64,000 nucleotides of DNA from Bathymodiolus brooksi (taxonomy: Eukaryota > Mollusca > Bivalvia > Mytilida > Modiolidae), in the NCBI GenBank assembly GCA_963680875.1, contig OY804579.1, positions 12,725,506 through 12,789,505 of the forward strand, read 5' to 3'. The translations under genes were made by a program, and so were the position numbers. Each line of letters opens with the position of its first letter. Position 1 is the stretch's first letter. Below the pieces are notes generated by a model. It was not told where the DNA came from. It was given only the letters and a program-made list of their open reading frames with translations, and searched no databases. Of this stretch, positions 12,360 to 24,620 are shown in pieces.

Positions 12360-13115
12360 TCTGTGTCACCGAGTTTATAATCTGTTGAAACAGTGGGAAA
12401 TTAGAACTACTTACTGCGTCAGTCTTCGAGCTAACCCACTTGCCCAAAGCCCACGACAAGTAAAGCTGGATTCGGACAAGTGGAAATTATGAAAGACTTT
12501 GTTCAAACAAATAATAGCAAATTTTCCAAATTTGGCTTTCGGGCAAGTAGACGAAAAAAATTAAGGCAAAGACTGTATCCCGTTGTGGCAAACTAAGTTG
12601 TATCTGAGAGATAATTCTTTGTGAAACTTAAAATTCCACTGACATATCCTTCATTTCAATCGTTTTGAATGTACAGGCTTTATTTGAGTATCATAGATCA
12701 TTTAACATGGAGTTTTTAGTAATTGTTTATACCGGAAGTGCATTTGATTGGACGTTCTTCGAATTCCTCTTAATTGTCATCGTTGGGTAAAAGAAATACG
12801 AAATATTGGCAGACTATGTAAGACAATACTTTTGTCATATTTAATGCAGATATTGCTGAACATAAAGTTTTATTGAAGAAATAGTGGCAAAATTAATGAG
12901 GCGTGGCAAATATTAACTCAGCATCTCATTAGAAACAAAGAAGGAAACCATGTAATGTTAAATCTCCGTAGAGAAAGTCAACGACATATTCATTCATTCA
13001 AATTGTCAAGGGAGAATATAAAGCATAGACCATTAACTTTGTGATGGAGAATAGCATTAGATTTTCAATGCAAAAGGGTAAGAAATGGGCATATAAAAAT
13101 AGTAAGTACCATATT
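12360..13115 (-). repeat. Interspersed repeat, inverted relative to the copy at 42848
   Basis: Landmarks match the sequence at 42848-43285 in reverse complement: CTGTGTCACCGAGTTT, AATCTGTTGAAA, AAATCTCCGTAGAGAAAG, TCAATGCAAAAGGGTAAG and GTAAGTACCATATT. This copy is longer because a CAGTCTT MITE (12420-12575) and other sequence interrupt it. It is an older, unclassified repeat with no coding frame. Confidence 0.65.
12420..12575 (+). mobile_element. Small hAT-like MITE, CAGTCTT family, copy 2
   Basis: This 156-bp element starts CAGTCTTCGAGCTAACCC and ends AAGGCAAAGACTG, giving inverted CAGTCTT termini. The body matches 582-738 and, inverted, 62507-62665. It sits inside the repeat at 12360-13115: the other copy of that repeat lacks it (near 43225), which confirms the insertion. 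No clear target duplication remains. Confidence 0.75.
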
Positions 13116-13659
13116 TTGGAAACATGGATCATGTGACACAAAGTATAGTCACATGACAAAAGGTGTAGAAACAGGATTGGTTGTTACATATTGTATTAAT
13201 CCTGAATTATATAAATCATTTCTTTTTAGAGGATATCCCCTTCTTAAAGGTATATCCTGACAGGACTGCTCTTTTGTATGTCAAAACTAGTCAATTTTAT
13301 GATTCATGGGGAGGGGGGTTCATTTCTTTCAATATGCTTTCTTGAAAGAAGATTTTTATATTCCCTAAAAGAAATGTCGCCTTGCAATGCTATGCTATGC
13401 TCTGCAGTCTTTCTTGACTCATAACCAATTTTCTACAGTGTCAATCCTTGACAGTCTATTATAATCTATATAGTAAAATAATTTGTGTACAGGTTGGATC
13501 TCTGTATGCCAACTATCGTAAATTCATTATCTTAGATACATTGGCAATTTATAAAAATACACTCTAAAATCAGTGCAATTAACACAAATTGATATAATTA
13601 CCCCCACGGAATCTGTCCAAATCAATAACTAAAAACAAGAAAAGACTAATAAAAGGATG
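13116..13659. other. PTEN intron, nothing recognised
   Basis: No repeat terminus or coding frame was recognised here. A short G-rich run (GGGGAGGGGGG) occurs near 13308-13318. Confidence 0.5.
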
Positions 13660-13911
13660 ATATACTTCCTAAATGAGCCCCTCGTGGGAATGATGTGTTA
13701 AAATTACGAATGAAATGAAAATCAGATTAAAAATGTTGAAGACCATCAAGGTAATATTTCTACCAAGCTTGTCTTTATCTGCTCTATTGATTCCAGAGAA
13801 TAGAATTGAAATATGAAAAGATATTGGATACACAGGACGGCAATGCCAAAAACAACAGCAGATGCAAAGTGGTGGCAATACCTCCAATATTAAAAGTCTG
13901 GAGGTATTATT
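13660..13911 (+). mobile_element. Decayed Helitron-like 3' end with AATACCTCC hairpin
   Basis: The right end is an imperfect hairpin, GCAATACCTCCA ... TGGAGGTATTAT, preceded by GCAAAGTGGTGGCAA, which resembles the conserved CGCCAAGTGATGGCAA tail of the larger elements. One monomer-like segment precedes it (GACCATCAAGGTAATATTTC ... CCAGAGAATAGAATTG). The left end is unclear; 'tacccccacggaa' near 13600 may be related. Non-coding. Confidence 0.5.
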
Positions 13912-13961
13912 CTGATTTCAGGATGAATACATTTAAAAAATAATGATCTAACCTTTGTATG

Positions 13962-14154
13962 AAAAGTAAAAGTCTAATAGGTTCTTACACGAGTCTTTAT
14001 TGAAGATCTGGGATTTCTTTCACGAGAAATTCCGTCTTTTCATGAGTGGAGCGTGGCGGAACGAATGAAAAGACGTAGAATTTCTCACACGAGTGGAAGA
14101 AATCCCAGATCTTCAATAGAGACGAGTGTAAGAACCTATTAGACTTTTACTTTT
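13962..14154. mobile_element. 193-bp foldback (palindromic) MITE
   Basis: Two arms of about 80 bp are inverted copies around a short GC-rich centre near 14047-14060. The outermost AAAAGTAAAAGTCTAATAGG is the exact reverse complement of the right end, and inner blocks such as GAAGATCTGGGATTTCTT also match. The RNA or single strand would fold into one long hairpin. No coding frame. No clear target duplication beyond the arms could be assigned. Confidence 0.85.
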
Positions 14155-14772
14155 AGAGAGAAGGACGCTTATTTAAAGTTTGTGAGTGCATCGACCCCGT
14201 GTACACATGCATGAACTCCTGAAAAGAACCGCTTAATCATTATAATTCTTCAATGCAATACTGAACATAAAAATGTATTCTTGCAATTGCATATCCCTGG
14301 TCTAAAAATCACACAAATTTAAATTCCGCAAAATGTTGTTGACGTCTTTGGTACATTAACAACATGACGTCATATGAAGACTTCCAGTTTAAAACGTAAA
14401 GATCAGACGTCATTTGGTTTCGTGTACGCTTCAATTTTGATAAAACATAACTAAAATACGTTTGCAAGGTAGGCGTTTTAATTATTTTTGTGTATTGTTG
14501 TAAATATGGCTTTCAATCTGACACTATCGTAGTTTCCCGTTGATTATACTCGGCCGATTTGATTGGCTGACAATGCCATGTAAGACAAGGTCACGCACAG
14601 CTGTCTTTATGGCTTGTCTTACATAGAAAACGCATCAAAACGGAAGATAGTGTGATCTGTTCTTAACTGCATAACATTACAATGCCTTCAGGATATAACT
14701 GTATAAAATGTTTAATGAAACCAATCTTAAAAGACGACTAAAACTAAATCTCAATGGAGTCTGTAGGGCTAC
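14155..14772. other. PTEN intron, nothing recognised
   Basis: Moderately AT-rich sequence with repeated 'gacgtcat' motifs near 14340-14412. No gene or repeat family recognised. Confidence 0.45.
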
Positions 14773-15032
14773 GGTTATGGTGTTTAACACCACTTTCAAC
14801 AATATTTCAGTTATATCATGGCAGTCAGTTTTATTGGTGGAGGTATACAGGAGTATCCGGAGAAAACCACCAACCTGTCATAAATCACTGACAAACTTTA
14901 TCACATAATGCTGTATCAAGTACACCTCGCCTGAGTGGGGTTTGACCTCGCAACGTTAGTGGTGATAGGCACCGGTTGCATAGGTAGTTATAAATCCAAC
15001 TACCATATGATCATGACCACGACAGCCCCCTT
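14773..15032 (-). mobile_element. V-SINE-like SINE, family A
   Basis: Read on the minus strand it has a tRNA-like head, a body with GTGATAAAGTTTG..AGTGA, and a tail with TTCTCCGGATACTCC, CCTCCACCAATAAAACTG and GTGTTAAACACC. The tail's 'ctccgggtactccggtttcctcc' motif is the signature of the V-SINE superfamily; RUDI elements of molluscs are the nearest named group I know. The same family recurs at 37800, 42072, 44765, 45400, 55645, 56335 and, in the opposite orientation, 57058. Confidence 0.75.
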
Positions 15033-15798
15033 GGAGTCTGTAACATGTATAATTGTTTACAATGATAAAATATCTGTCTCCCCTGTAATAAGACCAACCC
15101 TTTATATGATCAGAATTTACAATAGTACAAGAGAGAGAAGAATATAGTCAGAAATAAAGGTCTACGATTCACTAAATCTCTTGTTGAAACAAATGACTGT
15201 AACTTATATTACCACGATCCAAAGATGGCAGATGCCAAATCAACGGCAATCTAATTTCAATAATCTGGAATCAGGTGAAATTATTTATATCAATTTTACT
15301 GTTTTGTTTAATGAAATTTTCTGTAAATCGAGAAAAATAGAAAAAAACAAATCCCAATGATTTGAAAACCGCCATCTTGTGATCATCGTAACTTGGGTTA
15401 CGATTATCTGTTTAAGACCAGTGAAAATTATTTTATATCTCTATGCATTTCAACATCAATTTCCAACAGTTTACAGACTACCATATAACAGAGAACTAAC
15501 TTTACAAAAAAATTAGATACAGCAAGCATTCATATAACAGTAACTTAATAATTCTTATTTTTACTTTAATAAATGCAGATATATATTTGGAGTTTCTACA
15601 AGATAAGGATAATGACATTCAGACTGCAATACATTCTCTTCAATATAACTTGTATGATATGGAACGAACATTAGATGTATAACAGAATCCAACAACAATA
15701 CCATGGCAAATATACTGGTTATGTCCCTTAGTATATCCTAAGGTCTACTAAGTGAGTACTCCCGAAAAAAGTTTAAATTTATTTTGAAAAAGTAAGCT

Positions 15799-17029
15799 AT
15801 GTCTACAAATAGTCAATACTTGAATGGACAATTCATTGAATTCAGTGAGGTTCAAATTGAGCAATTGATCTCGAGTCTACATCGCATGAAACCAGTAGAA
15901 AATGACATTTTAGACGAAGAAAAAAGTGTAAACAAAGAAAACATATCCAGGCAGTGGATGAAGATTCAAGATAGGTAATAGGTAATAGGAAAACATGGCA
16001 GAGATCGTAAAAGACGATGGTAAAGGAAATGAATATACAAACACAAACACAAAAAGTAATGCATCCAGTGAAAAGGTCAAACCAGTCTTTCTTAAAGACG
16101 AGGATGTTCTTGGTTCATCTATGAAACCCGCACGATCCTTGTGGCTGACTAATGTAGAGATATAAAAGGCTATAGGAGTAAGGGTACCCTCACAATGTAT
16201 AAAGGGTATACAGCGTATCAGGGAAATGTGGCATATTTATATGGACAATGAGGAAGACAGACTGTCATTGTTAGTGCAGGGTTTAGTTTTGCGTGGCAGG
16301 CAAATCTCCCTTCATTCACAAAATCCATATAATCCTGGCAGAACACAACCAGACACCATAAGGATAAAGGTAAAAAAATGTGCCACTTTCCGCTGATGAT
16401 GGACAGATCCATCGTGCCCTAACATTAGAGGGCTGTGAAATTTAAGGGTTATTCAGAAAGTTGACCAATTGTGAAACAGGTGACAGATTGATTATAAGTA
16501 AAACCTTACAAAACCCAATCCCAAAAAAGCTTCAAATTGGCAAATATTGGGCTCTTGTATTCCATAGTGGTCAACCAGAATTTTCTACACATAACCAACA
16601 AAATAACAATGCAAATAGAACAGACAAAGTACCTATGTGTTACAAATGCCTATCTCACATTTTATGTATGATTGTCCAAATGACTGGGTGTGCAAAGCAT
16701 GTCACAAACCAGGACACAAAATGATGGATTGCCCAAATGAGTTCACAGAGGCTGAGTGTGAAACACAAAATCACAATATAGAGGACAGTAATACAGATGT
16801 TCAGACAGACACTGTACAGAATACAACTACTGTAGAAATACACAATACAACACAAGAAGGTGAAAGTACAACAGAGGATATTGAACAATTTCAAAGTGTA
16901 CAGAAAGTAGCATTTTCTAAGACGAATTCAACCAAAAATTCAAAAGCAAGTGTTAAAAAAAATTACAATGAAATATGGACAAAAAACAATGGAAACATTT
17001 ATGAAAACACCAGTCTCATATGGACCTAA
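15799..17029 (+). pseudogene. LINE ORF1 with CCHC zinc knuckles, frameshifted
   Basis: An ATG at 15799 opens MSTNSQYLNGQFIEFSEVQ, which stops near 15980; the reading continues in other frames. A segment near 16160-16330 encodes CIKGIQRIREMWHIYMDNEE and ...GRQISLHSQNPYNPGR. Two zinc-knuckle-like motifs follow at about 16636-16734 (CYKC...., then VCKACHKPGHKMMDC). The acidic, polar tail (about 16740-17029) looks disordered. This arrangement is the RNA-binding ORF1 protein of Tx1/L1-like LINEs, which coats the element's RNA. At least three frameshifts or stops make it non-functional. Confidence 0.75.
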
Positions 17030-17188
17030 ACAGACAGTAAAAAGTCTTACACCTCCAAATCCACCTGATAGGCAAGATGACCAGACTAGCAAAAACAATG
17101 GCTCAAAAAAATCCTGTTGTAATGACAAAGTCCATAAACTGTGAAATCCAATTATTAACTAGGATGAACAGTTTTAGATACCTAAAAC

Positions 17189-17764
17189 TTATGTCTCCCC
17201 TTAATGCGGCCATTTGTACAACAACCTATCTCGAAAGACAAAAATGTTATGGCCCGGGCAAGAAAATAATATTCAAAAATCAATTATTTTACCTTGAGGT
17301 CAAGGGTCAAGGTCCCACGAAGGTCATTACGGTATGCGACACACCACCTTATGGTCATGCACCCACATACCAAATATCATTGACCTATCTCGAAAGAAAA
17401 AAATGTTATGGTCCAGACAAGAAAATACTATTTAAAAAACAATTATTTGACCTTGAGGTCAAAGGTCAAGGTCCCACGAAGGTCATTACGGTATGCGACA
17501 CACTGCCTTATGGTCATGCACTCACATACCAAATAAATACTATTCAAAAAACAATTATTTGACCTTGAGGTAAATGGTCAAGGTCCCACAAAGGTCATTA
17601 TGGTACGCGACACACCGCCTTATGGTCATGCATCCACATACCAAATATCATTGACCTATCTCGAAAGACAAAAAAGTTATGGTCCGGACAAGCTTCGCTG
17701 AGAAGAAGCAGAAGAAAAAATCAGACTAAAACAATGTCTCCCTTCGTTCGAAGGGGAGACATAA
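17189..17764 (+). mobile_element. Short Helitron-like element with ATGTCTCCCC ends
   Basis: It starts CTTATGTCTCCCCTTAATG and ends with the hairpin GTCTCCCTTCG/TTCGAAGGGGAGAC followed by ATAA. The end therefore mirrors the start (ATGTCTCCCC versus GGGGAGACAT). Between them are about 2.8 monomers of ~160 bp, each with ACCTATCTCGAAAGA, CCTTGAGGTCAA and TTATGGTCATGCA. It sits between ORF1 and ORF2 of the dead LINE, whose sequence resumes at about 17765. Non-coding; a separate family from the CTAGAGGCT elements but the same plan. Confidence 0.75.
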
Positions 17765-18023
17765 TTATTGACAAATGATAGACTATTAGTGTCAGGATGT
17801 CTTGTCAACATAATATGGGGCAAGGTCACAATAGGTCAACAAAAAATTTAAACAGAAGTTGGGAACCATCAGTTAGAATTTACAGGTATGATTTATTTTT
17901 TGAATAAAGTTTATATTTGTGTATATTTTTTCTTATATGAATATGATATATATATTGTATATTTATTGTGTAATTGATATGGTAAATTTATTATTAATCA
18001 TAAATTGTATATATTGAATATAT

Positions 18024-19226
18024 ATGGGCTCGAATAACTTGATGAATTTGTGTAGCCTAAATGTAAATAGCATGCACTTGAAGGAGAAAAGAAATAGAGT
18101 TATTGAATGGGTGAAAACACATGTATGTTCAATAGCATTTTAACAAGAAACACATATAGACGAGAACATAGAAAAAGAAATTCGAAACAATTTTCAATTT
18201 GAAATAGTAAGTAGTCATGGCACATCTGCTAGTAGGGGGGTTTCTATACTTTTAAATAAATCATTGAATTTTGCTATACTAGATAAATGGGAGGATAAAG
18301 ATGGAAGATTGTTGTTGATAAATATTCAAATCGATGATACAATTTTTACATTAGTCTGTATTTATGCACCTAATTGTAAAACTGCAAGAAATACATTTTT
18401 CAAAAAGGTAAGCTCAATTTTGAAAGACTTACGGGACTGGGATACCAATATTAGGGAGGGACTTCAATGAAACAATGAACCAAACTGATAGAAAAAGTGC
18501 AAGTCGCAAAAATACAAAACCGCAACAGGTAAGTAGTTCTAAAACTCTAATAAAAAGTAACAAATTAACAGATATTTGGAGAGATTTAAATGAAAATGTA
18601 CAGCAGTTTACATGGCGAAGAAAAGATAAATCTCAAGCCAGTAGAATAGATATGATATTCATAGGGATGGACTTTCGTATGCTTGTTGAATCATGTAAAA
18701 TTAAACCTGCATTTATACAATCAACAGACCATCGGAGTGTGTTTCTAAAATTGCGATCTGGCGTACAAGAAAAGGGCTGTGGCTTTTGGAAAATAAACAA
18801 TTCTATTTTACAGGAACTAGAATATCAAACTTTAATTAACCACTTAATTGATAAACATATTGAAAATAGTGAGAACAACCAAATTGATAGTAGACTTGTG
18901 TGGGATGTTTTAAAAATAGAAATACATGATCATACTATTATGTACTGTAAAAATAAATCAAAGCTTAATAAACAAGACTGACGGTCTTTAGAAAAGGAGC
19001 TTAATGTTAAGCTAGCGAAACGAGATAGTATGAATGTTGAAGACAAAAATTTAAACGACCATATCAATCTTTTAGAATTAAAATTAGAAAAAATCTATCA
19101 GGAAAAAGCAAAGGGGGCACAAGTAAGGGCATGGGAACAGTGGGTTGAATTAGGTGAAAAAAATAATTTATACTTTCTGGGACTGGAAAAGAAAAGACAA
19201 GTTAAAAAGTCAATAAATAAGATAAA
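18024..19226 (+). pseudogene. LINE ORF2 N-terminus: APE-like endonuclease, frameshifted
   Basis: From an ATG at 18024 the frame reads NLCSLNVNSMHLKEKR, then a stop, QETHIDEN (catalytic Glu region) and SRGVSILLNK. CIYAPN follows at about 18358-18375. One frame shift near 18455 hides the GDFNET motif (Asp/Asn active-site region). The next frame (18475-18981) contains SRIDMIFI and STDHRSVFLKL, the last holding the conserved Asp-His of APE endonucleases. A downstream piece (19030-19226) reads AWEQWVELGEKNNLYFLGLE, the linker before the reverse transcriptase. This domain nicks target DNA for target-primed reverse transcription. It is cut off at 19226 by a Helitron-like insertion. Confidence 0.85.
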
Positions 19227-20758
19227 CTAGAGGCTCAGCACTGAGCTGAGCATGTGTCGCTCACCTTTCATTCTGCTTTGAGAAAACTTAATACAGAACC
19301 TTCCATAGGTGCTTCCCACCAAATTTCAGCTCATTTTGGCAAAGCAGTTTCAGAGAAGATTTTTAGAAATTGACCAATCTAAAAAAAAGAATTGCCTGTG
19401 GCAGCCATATTTGTTAATGGATCAAAACGAAATGACCAATCTCTATAGAGGACCTTCTATAGATGCTTCCTACCACGTTTCATATCATTTGGCCAAGCGG
19501 TTTCAAAGGAAAAGCTGTTTTAGAAATCGACCAATAAGAAACAAGAATTGCCTATGATGGCCATATTTGCTAACGGAACAAAATGGAATGAGCAATTCCC
19601 ATAGAGGACCTTCCATAGATGCTTCCTACCACGTTTCGTTTCAATTAGCCAAGCTGTTTCAGAGTAGAGGATTTTTAGAAATCGACCAATCAGAAACAAG
19701 AATTGCCTGTGGTGGCCATGTTTGTTAATGGATCGGGTCTAAATGAGCACTCTTTATAGAGAACCTTCCATAGATGCTTCCTACCAAGTTTCGGTTCATT
19801 TGGCAAAGCGGTTTCAGAGGAGAAGAATTAAAAAAATCATCCAATCAGAAACAAGAGTCGCCTGTGGCAGCCATGTCTGTTAACAGATCGGGACGAAATG
19901 AGCAATCTTTACAGAGGACCTTCCATATGACACTTCCTACCAAGTTTCGGTTCATTTTGCTAAGCGGTTTCAGAGGAGAAGATTTAAAAAAATCTGTATA
20001 GAGATACATGCATTTTGAATATCTATATTTAAACAAGAGTTATCTTTCTTTTAACAGAAGATATTTTAGAAATCGACCAATTTGAAACAAGAATTGCCTG
20101 TGGTGGCCATTTTTGTTAACTAATCGAGACAAAATGAGCAATTTTATAGAGGACCTTCCATAGATGCTTCCTACCAAGTTTCGGTTCATTTGGACAAGCG
20201 GTTTCAGAGGAGAAGATTTTAGAAATCAATCAATCAGAAACAAGAATGGCCTGTGGTGGCCATGTTTGTTAACGGATCGGAACTAAATGAGCAATCTTGA
20301 TAGAGGACCTTCCAAGGATGCTTCCTACCAAGTTTTGATTCATTTGGCCAGGCGGTTTCAGAGGAGAAGATTTATTTAGAAATCAACCAATCAGAAACAA
20401 GAATGGCCTGTGGCGGCCATGTTTGTTAACGGATCGGGACGAAATTGAGCAATCTTTATAGAGGACCTTCCATAGATGCTTCCTACCAAGCTTTGGTTCA
20501 TTTCGCCAAGCAGTTTCAGAGAAGATTTTTTTAAATTGACCAATCAGAAACAAGAATTGCCTGTGGCGGCCATGTTTGTTGATGGATCAGGACAAAATGA
20601 GCAATCTTTATAAAGGACTTTCCATAGATGCTTCCTACCAAGTTTCAGTTCATTTGGCTGAGGAGTTTCAGAGGAGAAGATTAAAATGTGAAAAGTTAAC
20701 GGACGACGGACGCCAAGTGATGGCAAAAGCTCACATTGCCTTTGGCAAGGTGAGCTAA
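19227..20758 (+). mobile_element. Helitron-like element (type 2), intact copy
   Basis: It starts CTAGAGGCTCAGCACTGAGC (a hairpin) with CGCTCACCTTTC, and ends AAGTGATGGCAAAAGCTCAC, the hairpin with TTGCCTTTGGCAA, and CTAA at 20755-20758. Between are about nine ~158-bp monomers (ACCTTCCATAGATGCTTCC, GAAACAAGAATTGCC, GGCGGCCATG). This copy shows the uninterrupted sequence at the site where a transposon entered the sister copy at 1400-9188. It interrupts the LINE between the linker and the reverse transcriptase. Short open frames inside it are repeat by-products. Confidence 0.8.
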
Positions 20759-20972
20759 AAAAGTGACTGCCTGAACAACTAGACAAACATGTTCATACTG
20801 AAATGAAATGAATCCATAATTTCTAAATTTTAACCAATCAATTTTTGGGGGTACATCCAAATTTTTGGGGATGCAATGTACCCTCTAACACTTCATTTGG
20901 GGGTACAAAGAAAATTAACTGCATTTTCTCCACGCAAGGTCGTGCACCATGCTGTTTTTTGTAAATATTACG

Positions 20973-21753
20973 CAGAGTTAGCGAAAACTTTTTTTTCTGT
21001 CTGACATTGGGTCAGACAGGAAGTGGGGTTCTGTCTGACCCATGGCCTTTGTGTCTGTCCCACCATTTTTTTGTAATATTGTATATAACCTGTCAAATTT
21101 TGTTTTTTATACAGAACTGAATGCAAGATTACCTATATATAGTCATGATCGTTAAACAACTCAATTAAATGTTTTTCTGTATACATATTTTTATCTAAAA
21201 AGATAAGGCAGATATGGCCAACAATCCGTATCTAATGGTCCGATCACGTTCCGAATATTATACATCAATGTCAGTTTCCGGTTTACCAACATTTTTAATT
21301 TCAGTTAAGAATATGAATCTTGTCATCTTCAATATATAAACATCTCAAAACATATTTAATTAAACACAAACAATCTTTGATACCTGGGGAGTGTGGAAGT
21401 CAACTTATTTCTGTGCTCAGTAATATATTTCAGTTTTAATGTTCCACGTTTTGCAGGTGCTCGTTCCTACTAAAACGATGTTTACATTTACGTATAGGAG
21501 TTTCGATTACAAATAGGAACGTGTCGGTCTGACAGAATAAATAAACAAATTTCAAGTCTCTGTCTGACATTTTAATAAAACTGAAAACGGAATTTAATGC
21601 CATTGGCAGTGGAAACTGGGAGTGAATAAATTTCAATCGTCAACTGGACGACCACAAAGTAATATTTTCGTGACGGACATTGGGACAGACACGGTTCATT
21701 AATTAATCGGACCGACCGTTATTCTGCCGATCCGACGATTTTCGCCAACTCTG
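20973..21753. mobile_element. TIR DNA transposon with 6-bp TSD (ATTACG)
   Basis: The ends CAGAGTTAGCGAAAAC and, inward from the right, CAGAGTTGGCGAAAAT form inverted repeats. ATTACG is directly repeated at 20967-20972 and 21754-21759. Subterminal TGTCTGACATTGGGTCAGACAG and GACGGACATTGGGACAGACA motifs occur near both ends, plausible transposase-binding sites. The 781-bp body has no transposase. A hAT-like superfamily is plausible. Confidence 0.8.
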
Positions 21754-21759
21754 ATTACG

Positions 21760-22291
21760 GGTTTTAACAGTAGCAGTTCTTATGATTGGACAATTAAAAA
21801 ATAAGGAGCCAATAGAATTGGGCGATCTATAAATCATATCATCTCACGTAAAATATGCAAGGAACGCTCTGATTGGATAATATTACCGAAATTAACTAAT
21901 CAGAACAACTCTATTATACGTACTTTGAAGTGAATTGTAAACAAAAGGTAAGTTTTATACAGTGCTCGCAACGGGTTCTCTACGTGCACGCACGTAGGGT
22001 TCTTTCAATTATACGTGCATGATTTCTATTCCACGTGAAACATGTATCCTACTGTGACATCTGCTCGGTCATGCAATAATGTCGGTCATTTGTTTTGATT
22101 TACAATTCTCGCACAGCACGATACCAATGACGTCATTCTGTATATTCGTAGCGTACATAAACACAGAGGGAATACTTTTCAACGTCAAAATTACAAGATG
22201 AGATTAAAACAGAGAAGTTTGAATTGAATAAATTCCATGCAAGTAAAAAAGATCCTTTTTACTAATGTCTTTTTTTTTCCCTGATCATTAA
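21760..22291. other. Stretch without gene, unclassified
   Basis: Contains CG-bearing 'acgtgcacgcacgta' near 21983-21998 and several 'acgtgcat/cacgtg' words to 22050. No coding frame or element termini were recognised. Confidence 0.4.
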
Positions 22292-22540
22292 GAACCGACC
22301 ATTTAACTTGAAGGGGGGGGGTTATGGTTTTTTGTTTGGTTCAAAATTTTTTTTTCGGACAACACGAGAGTTAGAATATTTATTATTTTGTCGCACAAAG
22401 CGCAAATTTTTTTTCCAGAATTAAACATTAGGTTATATGACAAAAACTCTGAATCAGATATTTTTTTTTTCCTCCACCAAAATCAGAATATTTTTTTAGA
22501 AAAAAACCATAACCCCCTCCTTCAAGTTAAATGGTCGTTC
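22292..22540. mobile_element. ~250-bp MITE with long terminal inverted repeats
   Basis: The left arm GACCATTTAACTTGAAGGGG ... GGTTATGGTTTTTT and the right arm AAAAAACCATAACCCCC ... TTCAAGTTAAATGGTC are near-perfect inverted copies of about 45 bp. The centre is AT-rich. Non-coding. No target duplication could be fixed because the flanks differ by an indel. Confidence 0.8.
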
Positions 22541-23574
22541 CCTTATGCTTGTTAAATATGTTTCCATCGATGGTATTCCCCAAACATTTGTATTTTTCCG
22601 GTTTGTTGACATAATCGACATCACAGTTCATGACTGTTTCTGGAATGTAGGCCAAGCAAATTGTATTTTAAAATACTTTGAAAATATGATGATTGATCAT
22701 TCAGATTCCACCATTTTTTAGAAAATGGCAGATTTTACCGGGAAAATACATGCAAGTGCTCTCCATTAGTCACAAAATGGCAGATTATTTTGCATTTCCA
22801 CTGCTGCTTTAATAACAAATATACCCCTTACTTCTTGGGGTAATGAAATGAAATTCACAGAGAAGATAGAAAAAGAATTAATTTAACAGCAATAATCAAA
22901 ATTTATAGCATAAATTGAACAGAGAATTAAATTAAACCAGACAGAAAAATGAGATTGTCTGGGTAAAAAAAACCTGTCATTATTACAAATAGCATCAACA
23001 AAACTGTATTGTTACCACTCTGTGATAATAAATGTGATTAAAATAAATTGAAATCAGTCATTAATTGTTTTACCAAATATGTCGGTCTAATAGATTGTAT
23101 TGACAAAAGCAAAAACACCAAATTCACTGGATTAAATACTTTTTATGTGGGTAAGCAAGTTTAATATTTGCATCAAATAATTAATTTTTAATACTTCAAT
23201 TTCAAACTATTTAAAAAAAACATCTTTTGAAATATTTCAGACAAATCAATTACACTGAAAAAGCTAAAATACTGTACTTTCTTAATCTGGTTTACTTTTT
23301 AAGTTTGGTTGGCCTATGACAAAATCATGTGCTTTATTGAACTTTGACCGACTTTATGTGACGTCATACGACGCCATTTGGAAAAGGGAGGGTAAACAAA
23401 TATGGGTCAGTATGTAATTATTATCGATCTTTTTTCCATGGAACGTTACACATGTGAGCAAGAATAGATGAGGAACATAATTAAAAAGAAAAAAATGTTT
23501 ACTTTTCAAACATGAAAAAAATAATCAAACATTATCCAATGACTGACCGACTTATTGTCAGACGAGGATACTAC
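22541..23574. other. Stretch inside the LINE gap, nothing recognised
   Basis: AT-rich sequence between the MITE and the LINE reverse transcriptase. No coding match to the LINE was seen, so it is probably another insertion or decayed sequence. Confidence 0.4.
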
Positions 23575-24620
23575 AGTACGTGAATGGGCATGCTGATAAT
23601 GATATAGCAACAGAACAAAGTGAAATATTAGAATTAATTAAAACTTATTACGAAAAATTATACTCCTCCAATAAATCAAATAAATCTATGTTACAAAAGT
23701 ATATATTTGAAACTAAACTAGAAAAGACATTGAGTGGAAAAGAAAAACCTATTTGTGAAAGTGAGATAACAGTTACAGAATGTTGTTGATGCAGTAAATG
23801 AAATGAAATTAAATAAATCTCCTGGGTTAGATGGTCTTTCGGTTGAATTTTACAGAACCTTTTGGGATAAGCTTAAATATTTTCTTATTAAAACCTATAA
23901 TAAAAGTTATAATGTAAATCTGTTGATATATTCACAGCATTCAAGTGTACTACCATTGTTGTTTAGACCAATCTCGCTTTTAAATGTAGATTTGAAAATA
24001 TTATCCCATGTGCTGGCTCAACGTTTGAAAAAGATATTAAACAAAATAATTAATGAAGACCAAACAGGTTATATAAAAAACAGATTTATAGGGTTTAATT
24101 TACGACAGATAAAGGATATAATAGATTATGCAGACATCTACAAAATAGAGGGTTCTTTGGTCTTTATAGATTTTAAAAAAGTTTCGATTCATTAGAATGG
24201 GATTTTATGTTGTTCACTTTGAAACATTTTGGTTTTTAATGATTCATTTGTAAATTGGGTTAAAACAATGTATACTGACATTCAGACTTGTGTCATTAAT
24301 AATGTATGGGTGTCTGAAATGTTTAGAAACACCAGAGGGATCCGTCAAGGTGCCCCTTGTCAGCACTCCTGTTTGTGCTATCAGTAGAAATCATGGCACT
24401 GAGAATTCGAAATAATAAAAATATAAAAGGGTTTCAAGTTAAGATAGATGAGATAAACCATAGCATTAAAATTTCTCAATTGGCAGACGACACAACATTA
24501 TTTTTCAATTCTAAAACTGAGATATCATTGGCATTAAATGAAATTGAAATTTTTGGGGTTTTTTCGGGACTTATTATGAATAAAGATAAAACAGAAGGCT
24601 TATGGATAGGGAAACTTTAG
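23575..24620 (+). pseudogene. LINE reverse transcriptase domain, frameshifted
   Basis: The region reads VNGHADNDIATEQSEILELIKTYYEKLYS, then (23803-24195) LNKSPGLDGLSVEFY, LLFRPISLLNVDLKILSHVL and IINEDQTGYIKNRFI, then FIDFKK where the first catalytic Asp lies. After a shift at about 24178 it continues SLEWDF...FGF, RGIRQGAPC, and finally (24357-24620) QLADDTTLFF with the catalytic Asp-Asp and GLIMNKDKTEGLWIG. These are canonical non-LTR RT motifs, and the ADD box and flanking words fit the Tx1/L1 group. At least two frameshifts inactivate it. Confidence 0.9.

Noticed and set aside
17077..17562. 161-codon frame as continuation of LINE ORF1
   Set aside because: Most of it is the Helitron-like monomer (CCTTGAGGTCAA repeat), which begins at 17189; only the first ~37 codons could be LINE sequence.
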